From an uncultured Planctomycetales bacterium (GTDB taxonomy: Bacteria; Planctomycetota; Planctomycetia; Pirellulales; Thermoguttaceae), in assembly GCA_937889015.1 (NCBI GenBank), contig CALARR010000197.1, positions 1-41,269 on the forward strand: 41,269 nucleotides of DNA. Reading direction: 5' to 3'. The notes below the pieces were generated by a model. It had not been told where the DNA came from, made no database searches, and saw only the letters and a list, made by a program, of their open reading frames with translations. Each line of letters begins with the position of its first letter. Position 1 is the first letter of the stretch. Positions 1 through 8,209 of this stretch are shown here, piece by piece. A program made the translations under genes and the position numbers.

Positions 1-3
1 CCG

Positions 4-24
4 AGGGCCGTGGGCCCTTTTCTT
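4..24 (+). terminator. Rho-independent terminator of a gene left of the window
   Basis: A compact hairpin with a 6-bp stem (AGGGCC, positions 4-9, pairing with GGCCCT, 13-18) and a GTG loop is followed by a T-rich stretch (TTTTCTTGTT). This is the usual form of an intrinsic terminator on the plus strand. The gene it ends would lie outside the window. The region from 25 to 136 holds no other feature I can support apart from the ribosome binding site of the next gene. Confidence 0.6.
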
Positions 25-136
25 GTTGTCAGTGGCCAGCGCGCGCGTCATGCTGAAGCGTCCTTTCCGGGAATGGCGCGCCAGGGGGAACGGGTCCCGC
101 GCTGTCACAACGCCAACGACGAAGGGGAGGTCCACG

Positions 137-1504
137 ATGATCTGCAAACCGACACTCCGCTGGACAGCCTTGGCCTGGTCGGTCTTGCTGGTCGCCGGGA
201 GTTCACTGTGTGCGGCCCAGACTCCGCCCGAGGGCTGGCAGGCCACGGCTCCGCGCGATGAGATCCGGCCCAAGCTGGCCTACGATCCCGGCGGTGCGCC
301 GCGCGGCACTGGCTGCCTGGTCATCGAGGCCGACGCGCGCGAAGGTCTGCATGGCACGTGGGCCAAGACCTTCCCGGTCGAGGGCGGAAAGTCCTATCGC
401 TTCCACGCCCTGCGCAAGGTGGAGAACATCCCCCATCCGCGCCGGCATGTGCTGGTCACGATCACCTGGCAGGACGCCAACGGGAAAAAGGTGCGTCGCG
501 ATGAAGTGGCGGCGGTGACATTCATGCCGGGCCAGAAGCCCGCGGCCGAGCCCGAGTTCCCTGGTGATGGTCCCACCGACTCGGCCGGCTGGACCGAAGT
601 CGGCGGCGTGTATCGCGTGCCCAGTGCCGCCAGCCAGGCCCTGGTCGAGCTGCACGTGCGTTGGACTCCCCAGAGCAAAGTGCGTTGGGCCGAGGTCGGT
701 TTCGACCCGGTGGCGGCCCCCGCGCCGCGACTGGTACGGATCGCCGTGGCTCATCTGCGGCCCCACGGTGGATCGACCAACTTGGAGCAGTGCCAGTTGT
801 ACGCGCCATTGATCGCCGACGCGGCCCGGCAGCGCGCCGACCTGATTGTGCTCGGTGAGACGCTGACCTACGCCTTTCGCAAGCCCAAGGTCGAAATGCT
901 GTCGGCCGCCGAGCCCATCCCTGGGCCGTCCAGCGCGTACTTCGGCCAACTTGCCCAGCAGCACAATCTGTACATCGTGGCCGGCCTGGTCGAGCGCGAA
1001 GGCCATCTGATCTACAACACCTCGGTGCTCATGGGCCCTGACGGAAAGCTGGTGGGCAAGTACCGCAAGGTCACGCTGCCGCGGAGCGAGGTTGCTTCAG
1101 GCATCTGTCCCGGCCATGAGTATCCGGTGTTTGACACGCGGTTCGGCAAAGTCGGAATGATGATCTGCTACGACGGGTTCTTTCCCGAGGTGGCCCGGCA
1201 GTTGTCGGCCCACGGAGCCGAGATCATCGCCTGGCCCGTGTGGGGCTGCAATCCGGACCTCGCCAAGGCGCGCGCGGTCGAGAACCACGTGTACGTGGCC
1301 AGCAGCACCTACACCGACGCCCAGAACCACTGGATGGTCAGCGCCCTGTTCGACCACGCCGGCCAGATGCTCGCCCAGGGTACGGAGTGGGGCACCGTGG
1401 CCGTGGCCGAGGTGGATCTGAACCGGCCCGCCTACTGGTCCAGCCTGGGTGACTTCAAGGCCGAGCACCATCGCCACCGGCCGCGCTGGGAAAATGGCGA
1501 TTGA
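137..1504 (+). CDS. Exported carbon-nitrogen hydrolase (nitrilase superfamily) with N-terminal beta domain
   Basis: The protein has 455 residues. The ATG at 137 is chosen because AGGGGAGG lies just upstream (about 123-130) and because it is followed directly by a signal peptide (basic start, hydrophobic core, cleavage near SLCAAQ). Residues of about 25-200 look like a carbohydrate-binding or jelly-roll type beta domain. Residues 200-455 are a nitrilase-superfamily domain with the full catalytic triad visible: Glu241 (LGETL), Lys311 (YRKVTLP) and Cys344 (MICYDG). The family hydrolyses nitriles or amides, and most members are cytoplasmic, so an exported version joined to a beta domain suggests an extracytoplasmic amidase. 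The substrate is unknown. Downstream it converges with the gene ending at 1604; the 99-bp gap holds no clear terminator. Confidence 0.85.
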   Translation: MICKPTLRWTALAWSVLLVAGSSLCAAQTPPEGWQATAPRDEIRPKLAYDPGGAPRGTGCLVIEADAREGLHGTWAKTFPVEGGKSYRFHALRKVENIPHPRRHVLVTITWQDANGKKVRRDEVAAVTFMPGQKPAAEPEFPGDGPTDSAGWTEVGGVYRVPSAASQALVELHVRWTPQSKVRWAEVGFDPVAAPAPRLVRIAVAHLRPHGGSTNLEQCQLYAPLIADAARQRADLIVLGETLTYAFRKPKVEMLSAAEPIPGPSSAYFGQLAQQHNLYIVAGLVEREGHLIYNTSVLMGPDGKLVGKYRKVTLPRSEVASGICPGHEYPVFDTRFGKVGMMICYDGFFPEVARQLSAHGAEIIAWPVWGCNPDLAKARAVENHVYVASSTYTDAQNHWMVSALFDHAGQMLAQGTEWGTVAVAEVDLNRPAYWSSLGDFKAEHHRHRPRWENGD

Positions 1505-1603
1505 ATGCGCCGCCATCGCTGCGCCCGTCATCCGTGCTCCATCCGCGGCGGCAATCCTCTTGCGCCCCGGGCTTCGTTTGCCATCGGCGTGCGTCGAAAC
1601 GGA

Positions 1604-4225
1604 TCACTCGGGCGGTGCGCCGGGGCGGTCAACCAGGGTCTTGCCTTTCGCCTTGGCCTTGCCTTTGGGGGCCGCGGCCGCCGGGCCGGGCTTCCCGCCC
1701 ACCAAGAGCATCTCGTCCAGATCGAAGGGGCCGGAATACTGGTTGCCGCGGTTGAGGTAGATTCGCAGAATGCCCACGGCGTCGCGCGGCGCCTTGCGGA
1801 ATTCGTACTGCAGCTCGGTCCATTGGCCCGCGCGAAGCACGGTCTTGGCCGAGGGCGAGACGAGCGTCAGCGGCGGTCCATACTTCCGATCGTCGCGCAA
1901 TCGCGGATCGATGGCACGCACCGGCAGGTCCTTGTCGGGCCGGATCCAGAATCGCAGCCCTTCGCAGGTCGACCAATCCTGGGGCCGCTCGAAGCTGCGC
2001 ATCAGAGCCGCCGCGTCGTGCTGGGGCACGGCCAGCACACGCAAGGCACGCCGCGTGTCGACCGGCTCACGATCAGCGACGGCCAGAGTCCCGCTGTCGC
2101 TGGCCAGGGTCCAATCGGGATCTTCGAAATCGTCCAGCAATGTGGCCCCCTCCGGCACCGGCGTGTGGCGCTGATGATTGGCGGCGGAACTCACGAAGCC
2201 CTCTTGCCGCGCAAAGGCCGCCATCGACTCCGGCCGCGCGATCCAGGCCGCCAGGGCCAGCGAGCGCGCCGGCACGCTCAACTTCGCCGGGTCGGCCTTT
2301 TCCCAGCGATAGCCGGGCGTGCTCGGATTGTGCCGCCCAAGACGCGACAGCACGTCGATGCACACGAAGGTCCGCCCCTGTGTCGCCGCAGCCGGCCCCG
2401 TCAGGGCAAATTGAGCGTCGTTGTAGGTCGGATTGCCCACCACCAGGAGCGCGTCGCCCTGGGCGTTGGTGTAGGCCGAAACCACCAGCCCTTCGACCCC
2501 AACCGCCTTCCACGGGTTGTCCGCCGCGTAGTACGGCGTCCAGCGCGCCGTGGCAATGCCCAGATCCTCGCGCAGCGCCAGCAGCTCGCGCACCGGATGG
2601 TTGCCCGGATAACCGGTGGGCAGCACGTCGTGCAGCAGCGGCAGCATCACGCTCTCGGCCGGGTTGTGATGTTCTTTGCGCCCACGCGTCTGCATGCTTT
2701 CCGAACGATAGATCTCGCACAGAAGATGCGGCAATGGCCCCACGTTGCGCCCGCCAAGCTGGGCCCGAAAGGCGTCCAACGTGAGGTTCTTGATCGACTG
2801 CGAGGTGTACTGCTCGCCGTCGCAAAAGGCCGTGGTGAAAGCCGCCAGCGCCGGCGGACAGCCGCCCTTGTGATGGGCGTAGATCTCGGCCCGCCCTCGT
2901 TCCTGGCTCACCAGTTCGTACGCCCGGCGCCACACTTCGCGCATCGACCAGACCGGCAGGTCGGCCTGGCGCTGCCCTTGGGCATCGAGCCAGCCGTGGC
3001 CGTGCTCCTCGTTGGCACAGCTCATGATGATGTAGGAGGTGTCCACATAGAACCCATCCACGCCGTAGCGTTGAACGGCCGCGTGCAGGTCTGCGATCTT
3101 CCACTCGATCCACGCCCGGCTTCCGGGACAGCAAATGGTGCGATTGCGGTCGGCCATCGCGCCGCCGATCGAGGAACTGACGCTCTTGCCTTTGGTCGTA
3201 CGCATCAGCCAGGTGGATTGCGGCTCGACCGCGCCTTCTTCGATGTGCGCGTAGGTGGTGTAGACCAAGGCCGCCTTGCCCCGCTGTTGGACCTCGCGCA
3301 CCAGTCCCGCCTTGCGCGCGTCGGCCTGCGGATCGTTGGTGCAAAAGGTCGCGTACCGATCAGACATCTGCGCCCAGAACAGGTTGCAGCGCACAAAGGA
3401 CTGCAGTTCGTCAGGACCGGGCGCCATCGAGAAGAGTTGCCAGTGCTTGGGCTCCGGCGCACGCACGGGCGTGGCGATGAACCCCAGACGATAGGTGACC
3501 GGACGCGCGATCTCGGTCGACTCGCCGATGATCCGCAGCAAGATCCGGCCTGGTCCCTGGTCCTCACGGCCGAGCACCAGGCGCGCCCCGCCCGAATGCC
3601 AGTCCCGGAACGTGGCCACGTAGCACGCCAGTCCGCCACGGTCGTCGCCGCCCCAAACCCCCGGTACCGCGTCGGTGATCTCCTTCTGACGAGGCCACAG
3701 CCCGGCCGGTGTCGTGCTGAAGGCCGGAATGTGATACAGGACCGAAGCATCGGGGCGAAAAACCAGTTCCAGGCTCAACTCCTTGACCGTCACCGGCGCA
3801 GCACCAGGCTCCAGACGCAGGTCGTTGGTGATAAACCCGTCGTACTCCACCGTCTGCGTCAAATCCAGACCCAGGGCCCCTTGGGTCCAGGCCCGTTGGG
3901 CGATGGCCACGGCCGCCGTGGTCCGCGTCCAACGCGGCGCCGGCGGCGACAGGGCCTTGCCGTCCAGAGTGATGGTCGCCTGCTGCAGGAATTCGCGCCC
4001 GGCCACCTTGGGCAGCGGAATCGTCCCGCCCAGATCGTAGTATCGCTCGCCGCAGGCGACACTCCCGGGCTGCACCGCCACCGGCACAAAGGGCGGCGGC
4101 ACATACGAGCCCCCCTCGGGCCGAATGGGCCCGGTCTCCAGGCTCTCTTCGGCCGCCGCTGGCATCGTCAACAAGGCAACCGTCAGCCCCAGCAGGCAAG
4201 AGACTCGCAAGCGTAGGATGGACAT
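1604..4225 (-). CDS. Large exported glycoside-hydrolase-like protein (TIM-barrel type) with C-terminal beta domain
   Basis: The protein has 873 residues. The start at 4225 is preferred over an in-frame ATG at 4243 because AGAGG (4234-4238 on the minus strand) sits 8 nt before it and a good signal peptide follows (MSILRLRVSC..., cleavage after PAAA). The centre carries a barrel-like pattern with a conserved acidic signature, DGFYVDTS near residue 390, after a Cys-containing segment. This resembles GH123/DUF6067-type or related glycosidases, but I cannot name the family with confidence. Residues of about 700-840 (from LLDDFEDPDW) resemble a CBM11-like or galactose-binding domain. The C-terminus is a low-complexity Pro/Ala/Lys tail. 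A 104-bp repeat element begins only 18 nt upstream of the start, so this gene's promoter must lie in or beyond that element. Confidence 0.8.
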   Translation of the reverse strand: MSILRLRVSCLLGLTVALLTMPAAAEESLETGPIRPEGGSYVPPPFVPVAVQPGSVACGERYYDLGGTIPLPKVAGREFLQQATITLDGKALSPPAPRWTRTTAAVAIAQRAWTQGALGLDLTQTVEYDGFITNDLRLEPGAAPVTVKELSLELVFRPDASVLYHIPAFSTTPAGLWPRQKEITDAVPGVWGGDDRGGLACYVATFRDWHSGGARLVLGREDQGPGRILLRIIGESTEIARPVTYRLGFIATPVRAPEPKHWQLFSMAPGPDELQSFVRCNLFWAQMSDRYATFCTNDPQADARKAGLVREVQQRGKAALVYTTYAHIEEGAVEPQSTWLMRTTKGKSVSSSIGGAMADRNRTICCPGSRAWIEWKIADLHAAVQRYGVDGFYVDTSYIIMSCANEEHGHGWLDAQGQRQADLPVWSMREVWRRAYELVSQERGRAEIYAHHKGGCPPALAAFTTAFCDGEQYTSQSIKNLTLDAFRAQLGGRNVGPLPHLLCEIYRSESMQTRGRKEHHNPAESVMLPLLHDVLPTGYPGNHPVRELLALREDLGIATARWTPYYAADNPWKAVGVEGLVVSAYTNAQGDALLVVGNPTYNDAQFALTGPAAATQGRTFVCIDVLSRLGRHNPSTPGYRWEKADPAKLSVPARSLALAAWIARPESMAAFARQEGFVSSAANHQRHTPVPEGATLLDDFEDPDWTLASDSGTLAVADREPVDTRRALRVLAVPQHDAAALMRSFERPQDWSTCEGLRFWIRPDKDLPVRAIDPRLRDDRKYGPPLTLVSPSAKTVLRAGQWTELQYEFRKAPRDAVGILRIYLNRGNQYSGPFDLDEMLLVGGKPGPAAAAPKGKAKAKGKTLVDRPGAPPE

Positions 4226-4242
4226 CGTGAAAACCTCTGTCA

Positions 4243-4346
4243 CTATTGCGTCTCAGGTAAGTAATGCCGTGAGGCCGACCATCGGTAGGCCGGTTTTTCA
4301 GGGTAACGGCCGGGACAGCTACGACATTCCATTTCTGGCACCCAAT
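4243..4346 (+). repeat. 104-bp palindromic MITE-like element, copy 1
   Basis: First of three 104-bp copies in the window (others at 26507 and 39719), all in the same orientation. By hand alignment, copies 1 and 2 differ at 9 positions and copies 1 and 3 at 10, without gaps. The two ends are imperfect inverted repeats: the left end (CTATTGCGTCTCAGG) matches the reverse complement of the right end at most positions, and the similarity runs about 29 bp inward. The centre contains an invariant GGCCGACCATCGG and a GGCCG/CGGCC stem. This copy starts 5 nt before the ribosome binding site of the minus-strand gene at 4225, so it forms that gene's leader or promoter region. It is non-coding in all frames I could compare. 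Confidence 0.85.
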
Positions 4347-4551
4347 CGAAGTTGTCGAGACGGATTTTCCGCATCGTTGACCATGTTCCACAGCGCCGTG
4401 GGGCGAACGCTGCGGGTCAGTGCAACGCGCCCCCATGATGGAACAGACCCGTGTCGTCCGGCATCGCACACGGTGCGCGCGAGATTCTTGCCAGGCATCG
4501 TCGCGCGGAAGGAACATCGGTCCCCAACCAAGCAGCCCCCCCTTCTGCCCA
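4347..4551. other. Intergenic stretch without recognisable gene
   Basis: Together with the repeats on either side, the 542-bp gap between the divergent genes at 4225 and 4768 has no supportable reading frame. I see no RNA gene or clear promoter in this part. The open frame that runs through it on the plus strand is only the upstream extension of hisA. Confidence 0.5.
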
Positions 4552-4630
4552 GAACCTATCCTGGAACCGTCCCAGCCAGGTCGAACGGCCCAGCGCGACC
4601 GAACTGCCGACAGGTTCTCGGATCGGCCCC
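4552..4630 (+). repeat. 79-bp second repeat family, copy A
   Basis: This segment aligns without gaps to 7781-7859 (60 of 79 positions identical by eye) and more weakly to 30778-30856. Its ends (GAACCTATCC... and ...GGTTCTCGGATCGG) are degenerate inverted repeats that are better preserved in copy B. Its last bases form the left arm of a second small palindrome, GGCCCC/GGGGCC (4625-4630 and 4640-4645) around AATATACTC. It lies about 140 bp upstream of hisA. Confidence 0.65.
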
Positions 4631-4767
4631 AATATACTCGGGGCCAACAAAGGCCCGCAACTTGTCCCAGCCACCCCTGGCCCAAGCCTCGGCTTGTAAG
4701 CCGGGGCCGCGTGTGTCATATTGGGAATTTTGCCGCTGAACGAAGCGCAGGCGGGGGGTATCGACTG

Positions 4768-5526
4768 GTGGAAATCTGGCCGGCGATCGATCTGCGAGGC
4801 AGTCGTTGCGTCCGCCTCCAGCAGGGGGACTACGACCGAGAGACCGTCTTCGGCGATGACCCGGCGGCCATGGCTCGGCATTGGCAGTCCGAAGGCGCCC
4901 AGTGCCTGCACCTGGTCGACCTGGACGGGGCTCGGGATGGCCGGCCGGCCAATTGGGCCGCAGTGCGGTCGATCCTCGAAGCGGTCGACTTCCCCTGCGA
5001 ATTGGGCGGCGGCATTCGCAGCGAGCAGACCATCCGTGAACTGCTCAACGCCGGGCTTTCGCGCCTGGTGATCGGGACCCTGGCCCTGCAACAGCCCGAT
5101 TGGTTCCGCCAAATGTGCCGCGCCTTCCCCGGCCGGCTGGTGCTGGGCATCGACGCGCGCGACGGCCTGGTGGCCACCCATGGCTGGAAGGAGACCAGCC
5201 GCGTGTCGGCCGTGGACCTGGCCCGGGACTTCCAACGCGAGCCGATCGCGGCGATCATCTACACCGACATCGCGCGCGACGGCATGCTGACCGGACCGAA
5301 CTTCGAGGCCATGGTCCAGATGCAGCAGGCGGTGGATCTGCCGGTGGTGGCCTCGGGCGGGGTCGGCCGCGTGGACGACGTTCGCCGGCTGGCGGCGATC
5401 CCGATGGCGGGGTGCATTCTCGGCCGAGCCCTCTACGAAGGCACCGTGCGCCTGGCGGAAGCCCTCTCGGCCGCCGCCGACGCCGGCTCGTCCTCGCCCA
5501 CAACCAAGCAACAACCAACCAACTAG
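4768..5526 (+). CDS. hisA: Phosphoribosylformimino-5-aminoimidazole carboxamide ribotide isomerase (HisA)
   Basis: The protein has 252 residues, the usual HisA length. It catalyses the Amadori isomerisation of ProFAR to PRFAR in histidine biosynthesis, in the cytoplasm. The start is GTG at 4768, giving the typical (M)EIWPAIDLRG beginning; a G-rich site (GGGGGG, about 4752-4757) lies upstream and no ATG is suitably placed. The (beta/alpha)8 barrel signatures are clear: the general acid/base pair Asp8 (AIDLRG) and Asp129 (GIDARDG), the phosphate-binding GGGIRS near residue 77, and the second phosphate site (YTDIARDGML, VVASGGVG). No other his gene is present in the window. The next gene starts 29 bp downstream in the same direction, so the two are probably cotranscribed. 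Confidence 0.93.
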   Translation: MEIWPAIDLRGSRCVRLQQGDYDRETVFGDDPAAMARHWQSEGAQCLHLVDLDGARDGRPANWAAVRSILEAVDFPCELGGGIRSEQTIRELLNAGLSRLVIGTLALQQPDWFRQMCRAFPGRLVLGIDARDGLVATHGWKETSRVSAVDLARDFQREPIAAIIYTDIARDGMLTGPNFEAMVQMQQAVDLPVVASGGVGRVDDVRRLAAIPMAGCILGRALYEGTVRLAEALSAAADAGSSSPTTKQQPTN

Positions 5527-5555
5527 AACGAACCATACCACAAAGGAATTTCTTC

Positions 5556-7655
5556 ATGGGCAAGTACCCTGTCGAGACGATTCGTAATATTGCCTTCTGT
5601 GGACATCGTTCGGCCGGCAAGACGACCCTGGTCGATAAGCTGTTGACGACCACCGGAGCCTTCAACCGGCCGGCCAGCGTGGACGAAGGCAACAGCATCT
5701 GTGACTTCGACGACGAAGAGAAGACCCACAAGTACACGATCGAATCGACCATCGTGCACTTCGACCACGGCGGCAAACACTTCCAGGTCATCGACACCCC
5801 GGGCTATCCCGATTTCATCGGCCAGGCCATCGCCGCCATGCGCGGCGCCGACATGGTGGCCATCGTCATCAACGCTCAGGCGGGCATCGAAGTCAACACC
5901 CGCCGCGTCTTCAACGAAGCCCAGAAGGCCGGCCTGGGACGGATGATCGTCGTCAGCCGCATGGACCAGGAGAACATCGACTTCCCGGCCCTCTTGGAGT
6001 CGATCCAGGAACTGTTCGGCAACGCCTGCGTGCCCTTCAACGTGCCCCTGGGGCTTGGCCCCGACTTCCGCGGCGTGGCCAGCACACTCAAGGTGCCCGC
6101 CGACACCGCCGGGGCCCTGGTCGATCCCAAGGAAATCAATCAATCGCTGATCGAGTCGATCATCGAGGTCGACGAGGCCGTCATGGAGCGTTACTTCGAG
6201 GGGCAGGAACCCAGCCAGGAAGAGCTCTCGCGGCTCGTCAGCCAGGCCGTGGCTCAAGGCTCCCTGATTCCCGTGGTGTGCGTCTCGGCCAAGACCGGCG
6301 TAGGCATCTCCGAATTGCTGGATGCCATGTCCGTGTGCGGAGTGCCGGGCACGCTTGTCAAACGCTCGGCGACCACCGCCGACGGGAACCCCGTGGACTT
6401 GCAGGCCGATCCCAACGGCCCCCTGGTGGCCCAGGTCTTCAAGACCCGCATGGACCCCTTCGTGCAGAAGATCAACTACCTCCGCGTGTTCAGCGGCACG
6501 CTGCACAAGGATAGTTCGATCTCGCTGGTCGGGGCGCGCAAGGGGATCAAGATCGGCCCGCTCTTCCAGGTCCAAGCCAACGAGACCCAACCCATCGACG
6601 ACGCGGGGCCTGGCATGATCGTCGCCGTGACGAAAATGGAGGACCTGCAGACCGGCAGTACGCTGGGTGAGTTGACCCTCCCGCCGATCGTCTTCCCCAC
6701 GCCCATGGTCGGACTGGCGGTCACGCCCAAGAGCCGCGGCGACGAGGCCAAGCTCTCCGGCGCCCTGCACAAGATCGTGCAGGAAGACCAGACCTTCCAC
6801 CTGGACCGCGACGCCCAGACCAAGGAACTGGTGATGACCGGCATGAGCGAACTGCACCTGCAAGTGTTGCAGGAGCGGCTCAAGCGCCGCGACCGGGTCG
6901 AGGTCGACACCAAGGAGCCCAAGATCCCCTATCGCGAAACGGTCCAGGCCAAGGCCGAAGGCATGTATCGCCACAAGAAGCAGACCGGCGGCCGGGGCCA
7001 GTTCGGCGAAGTCCACATCCGCATGTTCCCCTTCCCCAAGGACACCAATCCCGAGGAGTTCGCCACCAAGGCGCGCTTCCCCTCCATGCGCAGCTTCAAG
7101 CACGATCCCGACCACAACTTCCTCTGGGTCGACTCGATCGTCGGCGGCACGATTCCCAACAACTTCCTCCCGGCCGTGGAAAAGGGCTTCAAGGAGCGCA
7201 TGGAGCGCGGCGTGATCGCCGGCTACAAGGTGCAGAACGTAGGCGTGGAAATCCACTTCGGCAAGCACCATCCCGTGGACAGCTCCGAGCAGGCCTTCAA
7301 GACGGCCGGCTCCATGGCCTTCCGCAATGTGTTCCAGCAGGCCAAACCCGGCTTGCTGGAGCCCATCGTGCGGATCGAGATCACCGTGCCCAACAAGAAC
7401 CTGGGCGACATCAACAGCGACATGTCGGGCCGCCGCGGGCGCGTGTTGGGCATGGACTCCGCCGGCGGCGATCTGCAAACGATCATCGCCGAAGTGCCCT
7501 TGGCCGAAGTCACCACCTACGCGCGCACCCTGTCCAGCGTGACCGGCGGCCAGGGCAGCTATACCATGGAGTTCAGCCACTACGACGTCGTGCCCGGCAA
7601 CGTCCAGAAGGAAATCATCGAGAAGACCAAGCTCGAAGAGGAAGAGGAAGAGTAG
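5556..7655 (+). CDS. Elongation factor G-like translational GTPase
   Basis: The protein has 699 residues, as in EF-G. AAGGA (5542-5546) precedes the ATG. The G domain has a P-loop GHRSAGKT (16-23), G3 DTPGYPDF (80-87) and G5 SAKTG near residue 247. G4 reads SRMD (134-137) instead of the usual NKMD, and the switch I segment (VDEGNSICDFDDEE...) lacks the canonical RGIT-type sequence. Domains II-V follow, with a well-preserved domain IV entry (YRETVQAKAEG...GGRGQFGEVH, about 459-489) and an acidic EEEEEE tail. These traits fit the EF-G paralogue group (EF-G2/FusA2-like) rather than the main translocase encoded in str operons. Its exact role, whether translocation, recycling or a regulatory function, cannot be told from sequence. 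It follows hisA closely. Confidence 0.88.
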   Translation: MGKYPVETIRNIAFCGHRSAGKTTLVDKLLTTTGAFNRPASVDEGNSICDFDDEEKTHKYTIESTIVHFDHGGKHFQVIDTPGYPDFIGQAIAAMRGADMVAIVINAQAGIEVNTRRVFNEAQKAGLGRMIVVSRMDQENIDFPALLESIQELFGNACVPFNVPLGLGPDFRGVASTLKVPADTAGALVDPKEINQSLIESIIEVDEAVMERYFEGQEPSQEELSRLVSQAVAQGSLIPVVCVSAKTGVGISELLDAMSVCGVPGTLVKRSATTADGNPVDLQADPNGPLVAQVFKTRMDPFVQKINYLRVFSGTLHKDSSISLVGARKGIKIGPLFQVQANETQPIDDAGPGMIVAVTKMEDLQTGSTLGELTLPPIVFPTPMVGLAVTPKSRGDEAKLSGALHKIVQEDQTFHLDRDAQTKELVMTGMSELHLQVLQERLKRRDRVEVDTKEPKIPYRETVQAKAEGMYRHKKQTGGRGQFGEVHIRMFPFPKDTNPEEFATKARFPSMRSFKHDPDHNFLWVDSIVGGTIPNNFLPAVEKGFKERMERGVIAGYKVQNVGVEIHFGKHHPVDSSEQAFKTAGSMAFRNVFQQAKPGLLEPIVRIEITVPNKNLGDINSDMSGRRGRVLGMDSAGGDLQTIIAEVPLAEVTTYARTLSSVTGGQGSYTMEFSHYDVVPGNVQKEIIEKTKLEEEEEE

Positions 7656-7780
7656 AGCTGAATTCGGCGGCCGGATGTCCGCAGGCGAAAGCCGCCGAAG
7701 GGGCGTCCGCTTCGATGACGCTCGATCCCATGGCGCGCGGCGAAACGGTCGCCGCGCCACGCGGGATCGAGAGAGCATAA

Positions 7781-7859
7781 GAGCCTATCCCAGAACCATC
7801 ACAGCCACGTCGCGCGACCCAGCAGGACTGAGCCGCCGAGAGGTTCTGGGACCGGCTCT
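7781..7859 (+). repeat. 79-bp second repeat family, copy B, with terminator-like fold
   Basis: This is the best-preserved copy. The ends form an interrupted inverted repeat: GAGCC (7781-7785) and CCCAGAACC (7789-7797) pair perfectly with GGTTCTGGG (7842-7850) and GGCTC (7854-7858). Seven T residues follow at 7867-7873, so after the EF-G-like gene it could also act as a transcription terminator. The flanking trinucleotides are TAA and TGA, which recalls elements that insert at TNA sites, but this is only suggestive. Confidence 0.65.
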
Positions 7860-7888
7860 GAGCATGTTTTTTTGCTGCCGACAGACAC

Positions 7889-7911
7889 ACTCGCCCCCAT
7901 AATGGGCGAGT
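7889..7911. other. Perfect 8-bp hairpin between EF-G-like gene and small nuclease cassette
   Basis: ACTCGCCC (7889-7896) and GGGCGAGT (7904-7911) are perfect inverted repeats around the 7-nt loop CCATAAT. There is no T-run after it on the plus strand, but seven T residues precede it. It may be part of a terminator or an operator upstream of the cassette at 8000. The rest of the 344-bp gap (7656-7999) contains repeat copy B and a promoter but no gene. Confidence 0.4.
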
Positions 7912-7964
7912 CTGCTCCTGCGTGCGCCCCCCCGAATCGGCCGGTGCACGACCGCAGGGGTTGG

Positions 7965-7970
7965 TATAAT
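7965..7970 (+). promoter_or_regulatory. Candidate -10 element (TATAAT) of the HNH cassette
   Basis: A perfect TATAAT lies in the context TTGGTATAATCGGAAG, 30 nt upstream of the ATG at 8000. No good -35 hexamer is seen 16-18 bp before it. The context is almost the same as that at 28202 before the second small two-gene cassette, which supports it as a real promoter. Confidence 0.5.
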
Positions 7971-7999
7971 CGGAAGAGACGCCTCAAGCGGAGGTTTCT

Positions 8000-8209
8000 A
8001 TGACGGTAACCATCGAAGTCGATCTCCCCTCGGACCTGGCGCGGTTTCGACTGCCTGAGGGCGTGGCCGCGCGCTTGCAGACCCTGCTCGACCGTCAGGA
8101 TTCTGGTCAACCACTGAGTGCATCCGAACGCGACGAGGCTGAGGGATTGGTGAACTTGGCGGAGTTCTTCACTTTGTTGCGGATGCGAGCAGAGCGCATG
8201 ACGCCATGA
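8000..8209 (+). CDS. Small 69-residue protein upstream of HNH nuclease, antitoxin-like
   Basis: The ATG at 8000 has an optimal GGAGG (7990-7994). The protein (MTVTIEVDLP..., 69 residues) is rich in Leu, Arg and Glu, starts with a short beta-strand-like segment and continues as amphipathic helix. I do not recognise a defined family. Its last codons overlap the start of the HNH gene in an ATGA arrangement (8206-8209), so the two are translationally coupled. By position it resembles an antitoxin or accessory subunit for the nuclease, but this is inference from gene order and size only. Confidence 0.75.
   Translation: MTVTIEVDLPSDLARFRLPEGVAARLQTLLDRQDSGQPLSASERDEAEGLVNLAEFFTLLRMRAERMTP

Noticed and set aside
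1505..4216. Very long open frame on the plus strand (about 900 codons)
   Set aside because: It lies antisense to the exported glycosidase-like gene. It is Arg- and Gly-rich without domains, and has no signal or ribosome binding site. It is a product of high GC at third codon positions.
4243..4346. Shared short peptides encoded by the 104-bp repeat in several frames
   Set aside because: Similar peptides appear only because the DNA is repeated. Frames differ between copies and none has a start and ribosome binding site of its own.
5100..5555. Upstream extension of the EF-G-like gene into hisA
   Set aside because: The open frame continues upstream, but the part before 5556 overlaps hisA out of frame and has no EF-G similarity. 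AAGGA and ATG define the start at 5556.
5523..7778. Long minus-strand frame opposite the EF-G-like gene
   Set aside because: It is rich in His, Gly, Asp and Val, as expected from the reverse complement of a GC-rich gene. The sense strand encodes a clear translational GTPase.
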